Shown here one piece after another: positions 47,320 to 57,750 of a DNA stretch of 64,000 nt. Below the pieces are notes generated by a model, which saw nothing but the letters and a program-made list of their open reading frames with translations, did not search any database and was not told the origin of the DNA. This DNA comes from Cupriavidus basilensis (GTDB lineage Bacteria > Pseudomonadota > Gammaproteobacteria > Burkholderiales > Burkholderiaceae): positions 2,790,001-2,854,000 of the forward strand of contig NZ_CP010536.1 of NCBI RefSeq assembly GCF_000832305.1, in the 5' to 3' direction. The translations under genes were made by a program, and so were the position numbers. Numbering within the stretch: the first letter of the stretch is position 1; each line of letters opens with the position of its first letter.

Positions 47320-48756
47320 TCAACCGCGGTCGAACACCGCGATCGATTCCACGTGCGAGGTGTGCGGGAACATGTTGACCACGCCAGCACCGGAAAGCCG
47401 GTAGCCGGCCTCGTGCACCAGCACGCCGGCGTCGCGCGCCAGCGTGGCCGGATTGCACGAGACGTAGACGATGCGTTTGGGCAGCACGTCGCTGCCAGCC
47501 TGGGCCAGTTCACCGAGCGCCTTGCTGACGGCCAGCGCACCTTCGCGCGGCGGGTCAATCAGCCAGCGGTCGAAACGGCCCAGCGCGGCGATGTCTTGCG
47601 CCCCCACCTCGAAGAGGTTCCTGCAGGCGAATTCGGTTTTGTGGTCCAACCCGTTGATGGCCGCATTGGCCAGTGCCCGGGTGGTCAGGACCTCGCTGCC
47701 TTCGATGCCCATCACCGAGCGGCCGCGCGTGGCCAGCGGCAGCGTGAAATTGCCAATGCCGCAGAACAGGTCGAGCAGCCGGTCATCCGGCTGGACGTCC
47801 AGCAGGCGCAGCGCCCGGCCGATCAGCGCGCGGTTGATCTGGTGGTTGACCTGGGTAAAGTCGGTCGGCTTGAACGGCATCCGGATACTGAATTCCGGCA
47901 GCGTGTAGGCCAGTTCGCGGTCCAGCGGGTAGAACGGCACCACGGTGTCCGGGCCCTTGGGCTGAAGCCAGAACTGCACGCCGTGCTGGTCCGCAAAGGC
48001 GCGCAGCAAGGCCTCGTCGTGCTCGGTCAGCGGCATCAGGATGCGCAGCACCAGCACCGTCACATCCTGCCCCACCGCCAGCTCGACCTGCGGCAGGCGG
48101 TCGCGGATCGACAAACCCGTGATCAATTCCCGCAGCGGCACCAGCAGGTCCGATACGTGCGGCGGCAGGACTTTGCAGCTCGTCATATCGGCCACATAGC
48201 TGCTTTTGCGCTCATGGAAGCCGACCAGCGCCACACCCTTCTTTGCCACGTAGCGCACTGTCAGGCGCGCCCGATACCGGTAGCCCCAGTCAGGGCCGGC
48301 GATCGGGCGGAACACCACATCCGGGTGCAGCTTCGACAAGTGCCAGAGATCGTCTTCCAGCACGCGTTGCTTGATGGCCACCTGCGCGCGTGCGTCCAGG
48401 TGTTGCATCGAACAACCGCCGCAAACGCCAAAATACTCGCAACCCGGCTTCACACGCATCGGCGAGGCCTTCTTGATCATGCCCAGGTTGGCCTGCTCGA
48501 AGCTGGCCTTGCGCTTGAAGCTGCTGTAACTGACGGTCTCGCCCGGCAGTGCGCCCTCGACAAAAATCACCTTGCCCGGGCTGCCGTCCTCATTGACCAG
48601 CCGGCCAACGCCGCGCGCCTCCATATCGAGGCTGTGGATCTGCACGATGGGCAACTGCACGGGCACAGGCTTGACCGGTGCGGGTACGCCCGGAGAGGCG
48701 AAAGCGCCACCTTCCGGCGCAGAATGGGCTTGCGAAAGAGTCACGGCTTGAGACAC
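47320..48756 (-). CDS. rlmD: 23S rRNA (uracil-1939-C5)-methyltransferase RlmD
   Basis: About 478 residues from a GTG start. It has a TRAM domain ([36 protein letters not shown]), iron-sulfur cysteines in [14 protein letters not shown] plus a fourth in [10 protein letters not shown], and the methyltransferase domain with [16 protein letters not shown] and the catalytic [13 protein letters not shown]. It methylates U1939 of 23S rRNA. No ATG is available in frame; the open frame continues upstream to a GTG at 48909, but the family starts near the TRAM domain, so 48756 is a compromise. The exact start is uncertain. Confidence 0.92.
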   Translation of the reverse strand: MSQAVTLSQAHSAPEGGAFASPGVPAPVKPVPVQLPIVQIHSLDMEARGVGRLVNEDGSPGKVIFVEGALPGETVSYSSFKRKASFEQANLGMIKKASPMRVKPGCEYFGVCGGCSMQHLDARAQVAIKQRVLEDDLWHLSKLHPDVVFRPIAGPDWGYRYRARLTVRYVAKKGVALVGFHERKSSYVADMTSCKVLPPHVSDLLVPLRELITGLSIRDRLPQVELAVGQDVTVLVLRILMPLTEHDEALLRAFADQHGVQFWLQPKGPDTVVPFYPLDRELAYTLPEFSIRMPFKPTDFTQVNHQINRALIGRALRLLDVQPDDRLLDLFCGIGNFTLPLATRGRSVMGIEGSEVLTTRALANAAINGLDHKTEFACRNLFEVGAQDIAALGRFDRWLIDPPREGALAVSKALGELAQAGSDVLPKRIVYVSCNPATLARDAGVLVHEAGYRLSGAGVVNMFPHTSHVESIAVFDRG

Positions 48757-48953
48757 CTGGGGAACCTGACGTATTGTTTTGTAAAAGCGCGATTGTAGTC
48801 CAGACGCACAGCCGGGCGGCCCTGTGGCAAGTCCGGCGGCATGAAGACCAGGACAAGCGCGCGAGATAGGCGCAACATGGGTGCAGCACGCGCGTGGCAC
48901 TCCCGGCACAGAACACCGGCACCGCGCGCCGCGGCAACCGAGCAGGGGGCGAC

Positions 48954-49823
48954 ATGGAACTGATTTCCTGGAACATCCAGTGGGGTCGTGGCGCCGACGG
49001 GCGCGTCGACCTGGCCCGCACCGTCAGGACGCTGCACGCGATCGCCGACGCCGATGTCATCTGCCTGCAGGAGGTAACGCGCGGCTACTCCGAGCTCGCA
49101 GGCGAGCCTGGGTCCGACCAGGTGGCCGAGCTGACGGCGCTGTTGCCCGGCTACCGGATCCTCTACGCGCCAGCGGTGGACCGTTTCACCATGGACGGCG
49201 CGCCACGCCAGTTCGGCAATCTCATGGCCACCCGCCTGCCCTTGCTCGAAGTGTTTCGCCACGCCCTGCCCTGGCCCGCCGATCCGACCGTCCCGTCGAT
49301 GCCGCGCGTGGCGCTGGAAGCGACGGTAATGGCGGGAGAGCGTCGCCTGCGTGTGATCTGCACCCACCTGGAGTATTACTCGACGCATCAGCGCGCTGCC
49401 CAGACCGACGCGCTGCGCGCCTGGCACCGCGAGGCATGCGAGCACGCCAGCCAACCCGGCCTGCGCGAGAGCGGCCCCGGCCCCTTCACGCCCGAAGCGC
49501 GGCCCGCTTCCGCCGTGCTGTGTGGCGATTTCAACGGCGCGCCGGACGATATTGCTTACCTGCGCATGTTGGCGCCATACGACGGTTGCCACGAAACCGG
49601 CATCATCGGCTGGCACGACGCCTGGACGCATACCCACCCCGGCAAGCCCCACGCGCCAACTTGCGCCTTGTATGACAGGGAGCAATGGCCGCAGGCGCCG
49701 TTTGCCTGTGACTTCGCATTCCTGACGGAGGACCTGCTGCCGCGCGTGCTGTGCTGCGAGGTGGATGGCGAAACTCGGGCATCCGACCACCAGCCGATCT
49801 ACCTGTCGCTGGCGGACGAATAA
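48954..49823 (+). CDS. Endonuclease/exonuclease/phosphatase (EEP) family hydrolase
   Basis: A 289-residue Mg-dependent hydrolase of the DNase I-like fold. Motifs: ISWNIQWG (N of the start), VICLQEV with catalytic Glu, [29 protein letters not shown] and the terminal [11 protein letters not shown] with catalytic Asp-His. No signal peptide. Substrate may be DNA ends or a phospho-ester; it cannot be told. A GGGGG stretch precedes the ATG. It diverges from rlmD. Confidence 0.88.
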   Translation: MELISWNIQWGRGADGRVDLARTVRTLHAIADADVICLQEVTRGYSELAGEPGSDQVAELTALLPGYRILYAPAVDRFTMDGAPRQFGNLMATRLPLLEVFRHALPWPADPTVPSMPRVALEATVMAGERRLRVICTHLEYYSTHQRAAQTDALRAWHREACEHASQPGLRESGPGPFTPEARPASAVLCGDFNGAPDDIAYLRMLAPYDGCHETGIIGWHDAWTHTHPGKPHAPTCALYDREQWPQAPFACDFAFLTEDLLPRVLCCEVDGETRASDHQPIYLSLADE

Positions 49824-49844
49824 GGGCCTGTAACGCAGGGGCGC

Positions 49845-50693
49845 TTAGATTTCCGGTTCTTCGTCGTCATCGCCGCCGGCATACACCGGCTTGACGCGGA
49901 AAGCCTGGAGGTACGGGATCCACTGGGAGCCCGGCAACTCGGCGAGCGACTCCTGCACGAATTCGATTTCGGTATCGAACTGCTTCGGCGTCAGGCCGCC
50001 GCGCATCAACTGAAAGCGGCAGTACACCAGGTAAGTATTGACGACGTCGGTCTCGCAGTAATCGCGGATCGCGGGCAGCTGGCCATCCTGGTAGGCCCGC
50101 CAGACCTTGCTGCCGTCCATGCCCATCTTGCCGGGAAAGCCGCACAGCTTGGCGAGATCGTCCAGCGGTGCACTGGCACGCGGCTGGTACATCGCCAGCA
50201 GGTCCATCAGGTCCAGGTGCCGCATGTGGTAACGACTGATGTAGTTGTTCCACTTGAATTCGCGGCTGTCGGACTCGCTGCCCTCGCCCATTTCCCAGTA
50301 GCGCGGCGCCACGATGCCATGCACCAGCCCGCGGTAATGCAGCACGGGCAGGTCGAAGCCGCCACCGTTCCACGACACCATCTGGGGCGAATAGCGCGCC
50401 ACCAGGTCATAGAACTTCTGGATCAGCACCGCCTCGCCATCTTCCAGCGTGCCAAGCGAGCCCACGTGAAAAACCGGAGTGCCGTCGCGCTGGTTGCGGC
50501 GCAGCACGCAGGAAATGGCCGCGATGCGCTGCAGGTAGTGTGGCAGGAAATCGGTGCCGTTTTTCTCGCGGCGGGCCGCGAAAGCATGTTCGGCGACCTC
50601 GGCATCGGTCATGGAATCGGGATGGTCGTGCAGACGACGCAAACCATCGACATCGGGAATCGTCTCGATGTCGAATACCAGCACAGGTGTCAT
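49845..50693 (-). CDS. PolB-like 3'-5' exonuclease
   Basis: A 282-residue DnaQ-fold exonuclease of the family related to the proofreading domain of DNA polymerase II. Exo I is [13 protein letters not shown] with D and E, exo II is in [15 protein letters not shown], and exo III is [15 protein letters not shown]. All catalytic acids are present. The ATG overlaps the rpoS stop (ATGA), so expression may follow RpoS. Role in repair or RNA turnover is unknown. Confidence 0.88.
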   Translation of the reverse strand: MTPVLVFDIETIPDVDGLRRLHDHPDSMTDAEVAEHAFAARREKNGTDFLPHYLQRIAAISCVLRRNQRDGTPVFHVGSLGTLEDGEAVLIQKFYDLVARYSPQMVSWNGGGFDLPVLHYRGLVHGIVAPRYWEMGEGSESDSREFKWNNYISRYHMRHLDLMDLLAMYQPRASAPLDDLAKLCGFPGKMGMDGSKVWRAYQDGQLPAIRDYCETDVVNTYLVYCRFQLMRGGLTPKQFDTEIEFVQESLAELPGSQWIPYLQAFRVKPVYAGGDDDEEPEI

Positions 50694-51868
50694 AGAACAG
50701 CGTCCTTGCGCACGCCTTGCGAAGCAAAATGGCGTTTGAGCTTGACCAGCGCCTCTTGCTGGATCTGGCGCACACGCTCGCGCGTCAGCCCCATTTCCTC
50801 GGCAAGTTCTTCCAGCGTGGCCGGCTCGATGTGATTAAGCCCGAAGCGGCGCTCGACAACATAGCGGTGCTTTTCGGACAAACGCGCCAACCATTGTTTC
50901 ATCAGGTTTTCCAGCTCGCGATGAGCGACTTCCTGGTCGGGCGCGGCGTTGTGCTCGTCCGAGAGGAAATCAAGCAGGCTGGATCCGGGATCGAGATCGA
51001 ATGGCGTGTCGAGCGAGGTGGTGTGCTCGTTGAGCGCGAGCACGTCTTGTATTTCGTCAGGGGTCTTGCCCAGCAGGTGGGCAATGTCTTCCAGGCTGGC
51101 ATCGCGGCCGTCGGTGCCGCCCTTCTCCAGATGACGCTTGGCGCGCAGCACCTGGTTGAGTTCGCGGATGACGTGGACCGGCAGGCGCACGGTGCGCGCC
51201 TGGTTCATGATGGCGCGCTCGATGCTCTGGCGGATCCACCATGTGGCGTAGGTCGAGAAACGGAATCCGCGGGAGGGGTCGAATTTCTCGATGGCGTGCA
51301 TCAGGCCGAGATTGCCTTCCTCGATCAGGTCCAGCAGCGGCACGCCGCGATTGAGATAGCCCTTGGCGATGCTGACCACCAGCCGCAGGTTGCGCTCGAT
51401 CATGACCTGCCGCGCCGAGAAATCGCCGCCCTTGGCCAGGGTGGAAAAATGCAGTTCCTCCGGCGCGGACAGCAGCGGCTTGATGCTGATGCGATTCAGG
51501 TAGTGCTGGACGGTGTCGGCTGCCAGTTCGGTGTGCAGCACGGTGCGGAAGTCGTCGTGATCGGGCGCGGCGGGCTCGGCTGCGGCCTCGCCCTCTTCTT
51601 CGTCCTCGGACTCTTCTTCGTCCTCGTCGCGGGCCTGGCGCTCGACTTCCTCGACCATCAGGTCGGCCTCGCGCAGGCCGACCGCCGTACCCGTGGTGAT
51701 GGGCTCATCGGTAAGCGGCACCAGATCGGCGGCCGGGTCCTGGCCGTAGGCCTCGGAATCTGCATCGGCATCGGCTTGCGCCACGCCAGTGGACTGCGGC
51801 AACTCCGGCTGCTTGGGATGCCGAGCGCGGCTGGTGCTTCCGGTGGAGACAGTTTTCTGGCGTGGCAT
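50690..51868 (-). CDS. rpoS: RNA polymerase sigma factor RpoS
   Basis: A 392-residue stationary-phase/stress sigma factor. Region 1.2 to 2 begins [21 protein letters not shown]; region 2.4 has [23 protein letters not shown]; region 4 ends [32 protein letters not shown]. The first 105 residues are longer than in E. coli RpoS (330 residues) and include an acidic run [14 protein letters not shown] at 81-94. It lies directly after nlpD; in relatives an rpoS promoter lies within nlpD. Confidence 0.97.
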   Translation of the reverse strand: MPRQKTVSTGSTSRARHPKQPELPQSTGVAQADADADSEAYGQDPAADLVPLTDEPITTGTAVGLREADLMVEEVERQARDEDEEESEDEEEGEAAAEPAAPDHDDFRTVLHTELAADTVQHYLNRISIKPLLSAPEELHFSTLAKGGDFSARQVMIERNLRLVVSIAKGYLNRGVPLLDLIEEGNLGLMHAIEKFDPSRGFRFSTYATWWIRQSIERAIMNQARTVRLPVHVIRELNQVLRAKRHLEKGGTDGRDASLEDIAHLLGKTPDEIQDVLALNEHTTSLDTPFDLDPGSSLLDFLSDEHNAAPDQEVAHRELENLMKQWLARLSEKHRYVVERRFGLNHIEPATLEELAEEMGLTRERVRQIQQEALVKLKRHFASQGVRKDAVL

Positions 51869-51874
51869 GAACCC

Positions 51875-52729
51875 TCACTGTGGCGGCAGATACCGCATCG
51901 GATCGACTGGTTTCCCGTTCTTGCGTACCTCGAAATGCAGCTTCACACGATCGGTGTCACTGTTACCCATCTCTGCAATCTTTTGTCCCTTGCGGACCGT
52001 TGCCTGCTCCGTCACCAGCACCTTGTCGTTGTGGCCGTACGCAGTGAGATATGTATCGTTGTGTTTGATGATGACAAGATTCCCGTAGCCGCGCAAGGGG
52101 CCAACGTGAATCACGCGGCCATCGTCGGCTGCTTGCACCGGATCGCCCTTTTTGCCGGCAATATCGATGCCCTTGTTGCCTTTTTCGTCGAAACGCCCGA
52201 TCAACTGGCCGGTGACCGGCCAAGCCAGCTTGACCGAGCCGTCGGCGGCCGGCGCGGAGGCCGCCGCCACGGGCGTGGAAGCCCCGCCAGCCGTGGCTGT
52301 CGGCGGAACCGGCGTGGGCACAGGACGCGCCTGGTCGATCGGCTGACCCTGCACGCCGCCCGGCGTCACCGGCATGGTGGCTACGCCGGTGCCCGCGTTG
52401 ACGTCGGCACCAGGAGGCGCCACACGCAACAATTGACCCACTTCGATCTGGTTGGCGTTGGCCAGCGAATTCCAGGCCGCGACATCGCGATAGGACTGGC
52501 CGTTCTCGAGCGCGATTCGATAAAGCGTATCGCCTCGCTTGACGCGATAGTACCCAGGCGGCGCGGGCTCCAGCGGGACGACACCGGCGACGCCGGCTCC
52601 GGAGGTGCGATCCACCACGGGCGCCGGCATGGGCGAGGAGGCGCAGGCGGCCAGCAAGGCCAGCAGCAAGGAGGCGGTAGCGAACTGCCCGGCGCGGGCG
52701 AAACGTTCCGTGTTCACGATATTGTGCAT
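51875..52729 (-). CDS. nlpD: NlpD-like lipoprotein: LysM plus degenerate LytM (M23) domain
   Basis: A 284-residue lipoprotein with lipobox LLAAC near residue 29, a LysM peptidoglycan-binding domain (YRVKRGDTLYRIALENGQSYRDVAAWNSL, about 61-90) and a C-terminal LytM domain. The M23 metal ligands are changed: the expected HxGxD is NKGID and the expected HLHFEV is KLHFEV, so the domain should not cut peptidoglycan. NlpD acts by activating the amidase AmiC at the division site. Gene order pcm-nlpD-rpoS is conserved. Confidence 0.94.
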   Translation of the reverse strand: MHNIVNTERFARAGQFATASLLLALLAACASSPMPAPVVDRTSGAGVAGVVPLEPAPPGYYRVKRGDTLYRIALENGQSYRDVAAWNSLANANQIEVGQLLRVAPPGADVNAGTGVATMPVTPGGVQGQPIDQARPVPTPVPPTATAGGASTPVAAASAPAADGSVKLAWPVTGQLIGRFDEKGNKGIDIAGKKGDPVQAADDGRVIHVGPLRGYGNLVIIKHNDTYLTAYGHNDKVLVTEQATVRKGQKIAEMGNSDTDRVKLHFEVRKNGKPVDPMRYLPPQ

Positions 52730-52737
52730 AGTTCGAC

Positions 52738-53634
52738 TCAGATAGTGCCCGATTTTAATGGCACAAAGAAAACGGCTTCAAGCGCGGTCCGGTGAAATCG
52801 ATGCCGGTTACGCCGCTCGATCAACAATAATTGCTGCGTGACGGTCTGCCCTGGCCCGCCGGCGGAGGGAGGCACCGCCACTGGCGCGATCAGCCGCCCG
52901 CCGATGGCAAGCTGCTCCAGCAATGCCTGAGGCACCTCCATGCCGGCTGCCGCCAGGATAATCGACGAAAACGGCGCAGCCTGGGGTAAACCCAGCATGC
53001 CATCGCCATAATGCAGGCGCAGGTTTGGCACCCGCAGCGGCCGCAAGTTCGCCTTGGCTTGTTCGTGCAGCGGACGAATCCGCTCGATGGAGAACACTTC
53101 CCGCGCCACCAGGCTCAGCACGGCCGCCTGATAGCCGCAGCCGGTGCCGATTTCCAGCACACGCTCCAGCGGCTCATCCGCGCCGAGCCCATCGCGCAGC
53201 AGCTCGATCATGCGAGCCACCACCGACGGTTTGGAGATGGTCTGCTGGTGGCCGATCGGCAACGCCGCATCTTCATACGCCTGCGACGACAGGCCGGGCT
53301 CGACAAACAGGTGGCGCGGGATGGTGGCAATCGCGTCGAGCACGCGGTCGTCGCGGATGCCGGCCGCGCGCAGCCGCGCCGCCAGCGCGCCACGCGCGCG
53401 TTCCGAGGCCATGCCGCCACCGCCCGCCGTGGCGGCACTGGCGCGCGCCTGCACGGCGCTCGCTGCCGGGGTGGGCGCAGCAGGCGCCTTGGCCGCGCGC
53501 GATTTGGCGGCCATCGCCGCGCCGCGCGCGCCGCCCACGGCAGGCATGCCAGCGGTACGCGCCGGCGCGGGCTTGCGCTCGACCACCGCGTCCAGCGACA
53601 GGGGAAATTTTGGGCGACGCGGGACGGAACTCAT
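52738..53634 (-). CDS. pcm: Protein-L-isoaspartate O-methyltransferase
   Basis: A 298-residue enzyme that repairs isoaspartyl residues in aged proteins using SAM. The catalytic part starts near residue 76 ([38 protein letters not shown]); the SAM motif is [18 protein letters not shown] and [17 protein letters not shown] follows. Residues 1-75 are a low-complexity Ala/Arg/Lys extension not found in the 208-residue E. coli protein; a later start, for example Met75, is possible. It lies between surE and nlpD. Confidence 0.93.
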   Translation of the reverse strand: MSSVPRRPKFPLSLDAVVERKPAPARTAGMPAVGGARGAAMAAKSRAAKAPAAPTPAASAVQARASAATAGGGGMASERARGALAARLRAAGIRDDRVLDAIATIPRHLFVEPGLSSQAYEDAALPIGHQQTISKPSVVARMIELLRDGLGADEPLERVLEIGTGCGYQAAVLSLVAREVFSIERIRPLHEQAKANLRPLRVPNLRLHYGDGMLGLPQAAPFSSIILAAAGMEVPQALLEQLAIGGRLIAPVAVPPSAGGPGQTVTQQLLLIERRNRHRFHRTALEAVFFVPLKSGTI

Positions 53635-53662
53635 GACGGCCGGCTACTACGCGGGCAAGAGC

Positions 53663-54415
53663 TTATGCCAGCCACTGGTTGATCTGCTCGAGCTGCCCGC
53701 GATGAGTCAGGTCCAGCTGCAAAGGGGTCAGCGACACGAAGCCTTCGCCCGTGGCATGGAAATCCGTGCCCTCGCTCGCATCGCGCGCGTCGCCGGCGGG
53801 GCCGATCCAATAGTTGGTATCGCCGCGCGGGTTGACCTGCGTGATCACCGGCTGGGACGGATGGCGCTTGCCGAGCCGGGTGGCACGGTAGCCTTTGAGG
53901 TGTTCAAACGGCAGGCTGGGAATATTGACGTTGAGCAGGAACGGCTCGGCCGAGGGCCTGGCGATATAGCGCTCGACGATGTCGCGTGCCACGCGCGCGG
54001 CGGCGTCAAGATGGGTCCAGCCCTTGTCCACCTGCGAAAAGGCGATTGAGGGAATGCCGAGCAGGAAGCCCTCGATGGCGGCGGCGACGGTACCGGAATA
54101 CAGTACGTCCTCGCCCATGTTCTGGCCCTGGTTGATGCCGGACACCACCAGGTCGGGTTTCTCGTCCAGCAGGCCGGTCAGCGCGATATGCACGCAATCG
54201 GTCGGCGTGCCGTTGACGAAGCGGAACCCTTTCTGCACGCCCTCCCGGGCTTCATAGATGGACAGTGGCCGCTGCAAGGTCAGCGAGTTGGAAGCACCGC
54301 TGTGATTTTGCTCGGGTGCAATCACCGTGATGCGCGCCAGCGGCGCCAGCGCGGCATGTAGCGCGGCTAGCCCCGGCGCCAGGTAACCGTCATCGTTTGC
54401 GAGGAGGATATGCAT
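53663..54415 (-). CDS. surE: 5'/3'-nucleotidase SurE
   Basis: A 250-residue metal-dependent phosphatase acting on nucleoside monophosphates and polyphosphate. [16 protein letters not shown] carries the metal-binding aspartate pair; [18 protein letters not shown] and [24 protein letters not shown] complete the active site. An AGGAGG-like region stands just upstream of the ATG used. First gene of surE-pcm-nlpD-rpoS, an order shared with E. coli. Confidence 0.96.
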   Translation of the reverse strand: MHILLANDDGYLAPGLAALHAALAPLARITVIAPEQNHSGASNSLTLQRPLSIYEAREGVQKGFRFVNGTPTDCVHIALTGLLDEKPDLVVSGINQGQNMGEDVLYSGTVAAAIEGFLLGIPSIAFSQVDKGWTHLDAAARVARDIVERYIARPSAEPFLLNVNIPSLPFEHLKGYRATRLGKRHPSQPVITQVNPRGDTNYWIGPAGDARDASEGTDFHATGEGFVSLTPLQLDLTHRGQLEQINQWLA

Positions 54416-54645
54416 GGCCGGGATTGTACCTGACAAGGCTGCCGCAAGCGGCCTGTCCGCAGTGCAAATCCTGCCGCAAAACCAGTACCCGCCGGCGCCT
54501 CGCCAGCTTGTAACAGAACGATCGTGCTATTTTTGCGCTACACTTGCCCGGGCCTGCCTGGCGCAACTGGCATGGACCACGCGTGCACCGCGCATGCACC
54601 CTTTTGCGCCGTCTTCTGCCGGGCATCGAACATATCACCGGAGAC

Positions 54646-55623
54646 ATGATGAAAGCCGTACTTTGCAAAGCCTGGGGCCCGCCTGATTCGCTGGTGCTCG
54701 AAACCCTGCCTGACCTGGTGCCCGGCGCGGGCGAAGTCGTCATCGACGTGAAGGCGGCTGGCGTGAATTTCCCCGACGTCCTCATCATCCAGAACAAATA
54801 CCAGGCCAAGCCGCAACTGCCCTTCTCACCCGGCTCGGAACTGGCCGGCGTGGTCAACGCGGTGGGCGAGGGCGTGACGCACGTCAAACCCGGCGACAAT
54901 GTCATCGCCTACCTGGGCAACGGCGCGTTCGCCTCGCAGGCCAAGGCCCCCGCTGCCGCCGTGGTGCCGATGCCGCCGGGCATCGACTTCGAGACCGCCG
55001 CGGCCTTCACCCTCACCTACGGCACCTCGCACCACGCGGTGATCGACCGCGGTGAGCTCAAGGCGGGCCAGACCATGCTGGTACTCGGCGCTGCTGGCGG
55101 CGTGGGCCTGGCGGCCATCGAAATCGGCAAGGCCATCGGCGCGCGCGTGATCGCTGCCGCCTCCACCGACGAAAAGCTCGCGGTCTGCAAGGACCATGGC
55201 GCCGATGCGCTGATCAACTACAGCACCGAAGACCTGCGCGAACGCGTGAAGGCGCTGACCGATGGCCGCGGCCCCGACGTGATCTATGACCCGGTCGGCG
55301 GCATCTACGCTGAGCCGGCTTTCCGCTCGATCGGCTGGCGCGGCCGCTACCTGGTGGTGGGCTTCGCCAATGGCGAAATCCCCAAGCTCCCGCTGAACCT
55401 GGCGCTGCTCAAGGGGGCCTCGCTGGTGGGCGTGTTCTGGGGTGACTTCGCGCGGCGCGAGCCCAAGGCCAACCAAGCCAACATGGCGCAGATGCTGGGC
55501 TGGATGAAGGAGGGCAAGATCCGCCCGCATATCTCCGCGCGCTACCCGCTGGAGCAGGCGCCGCAAGCCCTGAAGGACATGGAAGCCCGCAAGGTCACCG
55601 GCAAGATCGTCATCGTGCCCTGA
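54646..55623 (+). CDS. NADPH:quinone oxidoreductase family protein (zinc-free MDR)
   Basis: A 325-residue medium-chain dehydrogenase/reductase. MKAVLCKAWGPPDSLVLE and VKAAGVNFPDVLIIQNKYQ mark the quinone-reductase-like branch, which lacks the structural zinc cysteines. The Rossmann motif is LVLGAAGGVGLAAIEIGKAIGARVIAAAST. It likely reduces quinones or enoyl substrates with NADPH. Two adjacent ATGs are possible starts (54646 and 54649), with GGAG upstream. It diverges from surE. Confidence 0.9.
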   Translation: MMKAVLCKAWGPPDSLVLETLPDLVPGAGEVVIDVKAAGVNFPDVLIIQNKYQAKPQLPFSPGSELAGVVNAVGEGVTHVKPGDNVIAYLGNGAFASQAKAPAAAVVPMPPGIDFETAAAFTLTYGTSHHAVIDRGELKAGQTMLVLGAAGGVGLAAIEIGKAIGARVIAAASTDEKLAVCKDHGADALINYSTEDLRERVKALTDGRGPDVIYDPVGGIYAEPAFRSIGWRGRYLVVGFANGEIPKLPLNLALLKGASLVGVFWGDFARREPKANQANMAQMLGWMKEGKIRPHISARYPLEQAPQALKDMEARKVTGKIVIVP

Positions 55624-55655
55624 CGTTGCGCGCCTCTGGCGCCGTGCAGGGGCAG

Positions 55656-55691
55656 AAAAAGCGCCTGGGGCCGTAGCACCAGGCGCTTTTT
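55656..55691. terminator. Bidirectional terminator between the quinone oxidoreductase and porin genes
   Basis: A perfect 13-base-pair stem (AAAAAGCGCCTGG / CCAGGCGCTTTTT) with a 10-base loop followed by five more T lies between convergent genes. Confidence 0.92.
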
Positions 55692-55731
55692 TTTTGCTCA
55701 GAGGCGTTTCACGCAACCACCACCGCGCGCA

Positions 55732-56790
55732 TCAGAAGCGATGCTGCAAGCCGGCGGTCACCCCCACCTGATTGTTTGCATAGCCGATGAAGTCCCGGGA
55801 CAAGCTCACATTCTGCCCGTTGCGCGCCTTGGCATAGCCGCCCGACAGGTAAGCCGTGGTGCGCTTTGACAGCGCGTACTGCGCGCGCATCGAGAACAGG
55901 ATCGGATCGGCATCGCTGCCGCCCTTGATATTCTGCTTGTAGACCGCGCCATACAACGTGAACGCCGGCGTGAAGTCATACGACGCGCCGCCCCAGTACA
56001 TATCGCTGCGGTGAGACGCGGCTGCCGTGGTGAAGGTCCGCTTGTAGTTGCGGTAGCCCGCGTAAAGCTTCAGGTCGCCGAAGTCATAGCTGGCGCCAGC
56101 GTGGATGCCCTGAATGTAGTCCGTGACATCGGCGGGCGTGGTGCTGGTGCCTGCGCCGTTCTGGCGGTCCCAGGTGGCGGCCGCGGCAAAGCCGCCGGCA
56201 CTGTAGCCCACGCCGAGATCGTACTTGGACGAACGCTTGAAGCTGCCGGCCACTTCGCCCAGTGCCACCGTGGCGCCCAGCTTCACGCCACCAAAAGTGC
56301 CGTCGTAGCGGATCGCGTTGGACGCGCGCGAGAACAGGCCATCCTTGCGGTCGCCGGTAGCGGTCGCCGAGGTCGCCCACGAGTAATTCGGCGCGTAGCC
56401 CATCGGGTCGAACGGCAGCATGAAATCGTAGGTGGTGGTGAAGGTGCGGCCCAGTACCACCTGGCCGTACTTGCCGGACAAGCCAACAATGGCGCGCCGA
56501 TCGAACAGCGTGCCGTCGGAATCCAGCCGGCCTGTATCGATGGCGATGCCGCTCTCCAGCTGGAACAGTGCCTTGAGCCCACCACCAAGGTCCTCGCTGC
56601 CGCGCATGCCCCAGCGCGATGTGTTCTTGCCGCCCGAGGTCATCTTGAGCACGGAACCATTCGGGCCGGCATGGCTGGTGTATTCGATGCCGGCATCCAT
56701 GATGCCGTACAGGGTCACGCTGGATTGCGCCGCAGCGCCACCGGCCAGGCTCATGCCGACTGCCGCCAGCGCGATCGATTTCAGCTTCAT
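55732..56790 (-). CDS. Gram-negative general porin (Burkholderiales type)
   Basis: A 352-residue outer-membrane 16-stranded porin. The signal peptide ends GGAAAQ and the mature protein starts SSVTLYGIMDAGIEYTSHAG, the pattern of beta-proteobacterial OmpC-like porins. Loops contain GRLDSDGTLFDRRAIVGLSGKYGQVVLGRTFTTTYD, and the terminal residue is Phe (LQHRF), needed for Bam insertion. It diverges from a two-component system across 261 bases, which may control it. Substrate is not deducible. Confidence 0.93.
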   Translation of the reverse strand: MKLKSIALAAVGMSLAGGAAAQSSVTLYGIMDAGIEYTSHAGPNGSVLKMTSGGKNTSRWGMRGSEDLGGGLKALFQLESGIAIDTGRLDSDGTLFDRRAIVGLSGKYGQVVLGRTFTTTYDFMLPFDPMGYAPNYSWATSATATGDRKDGLFSRASNAIRYDGTFGGVKLGATVALGEVAGSFKRSSKYDLGVGYSAGGFAAAATWDRQNGAGTSTTPADVTDYIQGIHAGASYDFGDLKLYAGYRNYKRTFTTAAASHRSDMYWGGASYDFTPAFTLYGAVYKQNIKGGSDADPILFSMRAQYALSKRTTAYLSGGYAKARNGQNVSLSRDFIGYANNQVGVTAGLQHRF

Positions 56791-57051
56791 GCTGTCTCCT
56801 CTTGTGATTTGTGACGTGTGATTGTTGTGGTGATGTCCGGGCAGGCGCCCGGGATGGCACGCATGGTATGGCAGGCGCACTTTCAGTTCGCTTTCGAAAT
56901 TCGACGGATTTCATCGCCGCGCCCGCGTTCGGGGTTGGGGGTTTCCCTAGTTTCAAAGTCGGGCCGGATACCTGTATTTCTCAGCGCGGCCCGCGTTCGC
57001 GGCCCTCCCCGCTTTTACCGATTTCACCTGGGCGCCCTGCCCGCCAAGAGA
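56791..57051. other. Divergent control region between porin and response regulator
   Basis: 261 bases without a gene. GAAAT-N7-ATTTC (56896-56912) is a short dyad that could bind the response regulator, and GCCCGCGTTCG occurs twice (about 56930 and 56990). No clear consensus promoter is seen. Confidence 0.4.
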
Positions 57052-57750
57052 ATGCGAATCCTGCTCGTTGAAGACAATGTGATGCTGGCGAATGCCCTGG
57101 TCGAGGCGCTCAGCCAGGCGGGCTTCGCCGTGGACTGTATGCACGATGGCCGCGCAGCCGATCACCTGCTCTCGACCCAGGACTACGCGCTGGTCATCCT
57201 CGACCTGGGCTTGCCCAAGCTCGATGGCCTGGAGGTGCTGCGGCGCCTGCGGCAACGGCGCAATGCCATGCCCGTGCTGATCCTGACCGCGCACGGCTCG
57301 GTCGAAGACCGTGTGAAGGGGCTCAACCTTGGTGCGGACGACTACCTGTCCAAGCCGTTCGACCTGTCTGAGCTGGAGGCCCGCGCGCGCGCGCTGATAC
57401 GCCGCAGCTTTGGTCACGAGAGCACGCAACTGCAATGTGGCCCGCTGTGCTATGACGGCGTCAGCCGCGCCTTCGTGCTGGGCGGCGAGCCCCTGGCGCT
57501 GACCCGGCGCGAGCGCGCCGTGCTTGAGGTGCTGATGCTGCGCGACGGACGCGCTGTCAACAAGGAAGCCATGTCGGAGAAGATTTTCGGCATCGACGAA
57601 TCGGTCAACCCGGACGCCATCGAAATCTACGTGCACCGCCTGCGCAAGAAGCTCGAAGGCAGCGGCGTGGCCATCGTGACCCTGCGCGGGCTGGGCTACC
57701 TGCTCGATGCCGGCGCGCAAGCGAACATGGCCACGCCGGCTGCCCGATGA
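57052..57750 (+). CDS. TctD-like OmpR-family response regulator
   Basis: A 232-residue response regulator. The receiver begins MRILLVEDNVMLANALVEAL with the phospho-acceptor D51 (VILDLGLPKLDGLEVLRRLR) and K102-region KPFDLSELEARARA. The C-terminal winged helix ends IYVHRLRKKLEGSGVAIVTLRGLGYLL. The sequence is close to TctD/QseB-type regulators. The start follows AAGAGA; the longer upstream frame is non-coding. The stop overlaps the kinase start (ATGA). Confidence 0.93.
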   Translation: MRILLVEDNVMLANALVEALSQAGFAVDCMHDGRAADHLLSTQDYALVILDLGLPKLDGLEVLRRLRQRRNAMPVLILTAHGSVEDRVKGLNLGADDYLSKPFDLSELEARARALIRRSFGHESTQLQCGPLCYDGVSRAFVLGGEPLALTRRERAVLEVLMLRDGRAVNKEAMSEKIFGIDESVNPDAIEIYVHRLRKKLEGSGVAIVTLRGLGYLLDAGAQANMATPAAR

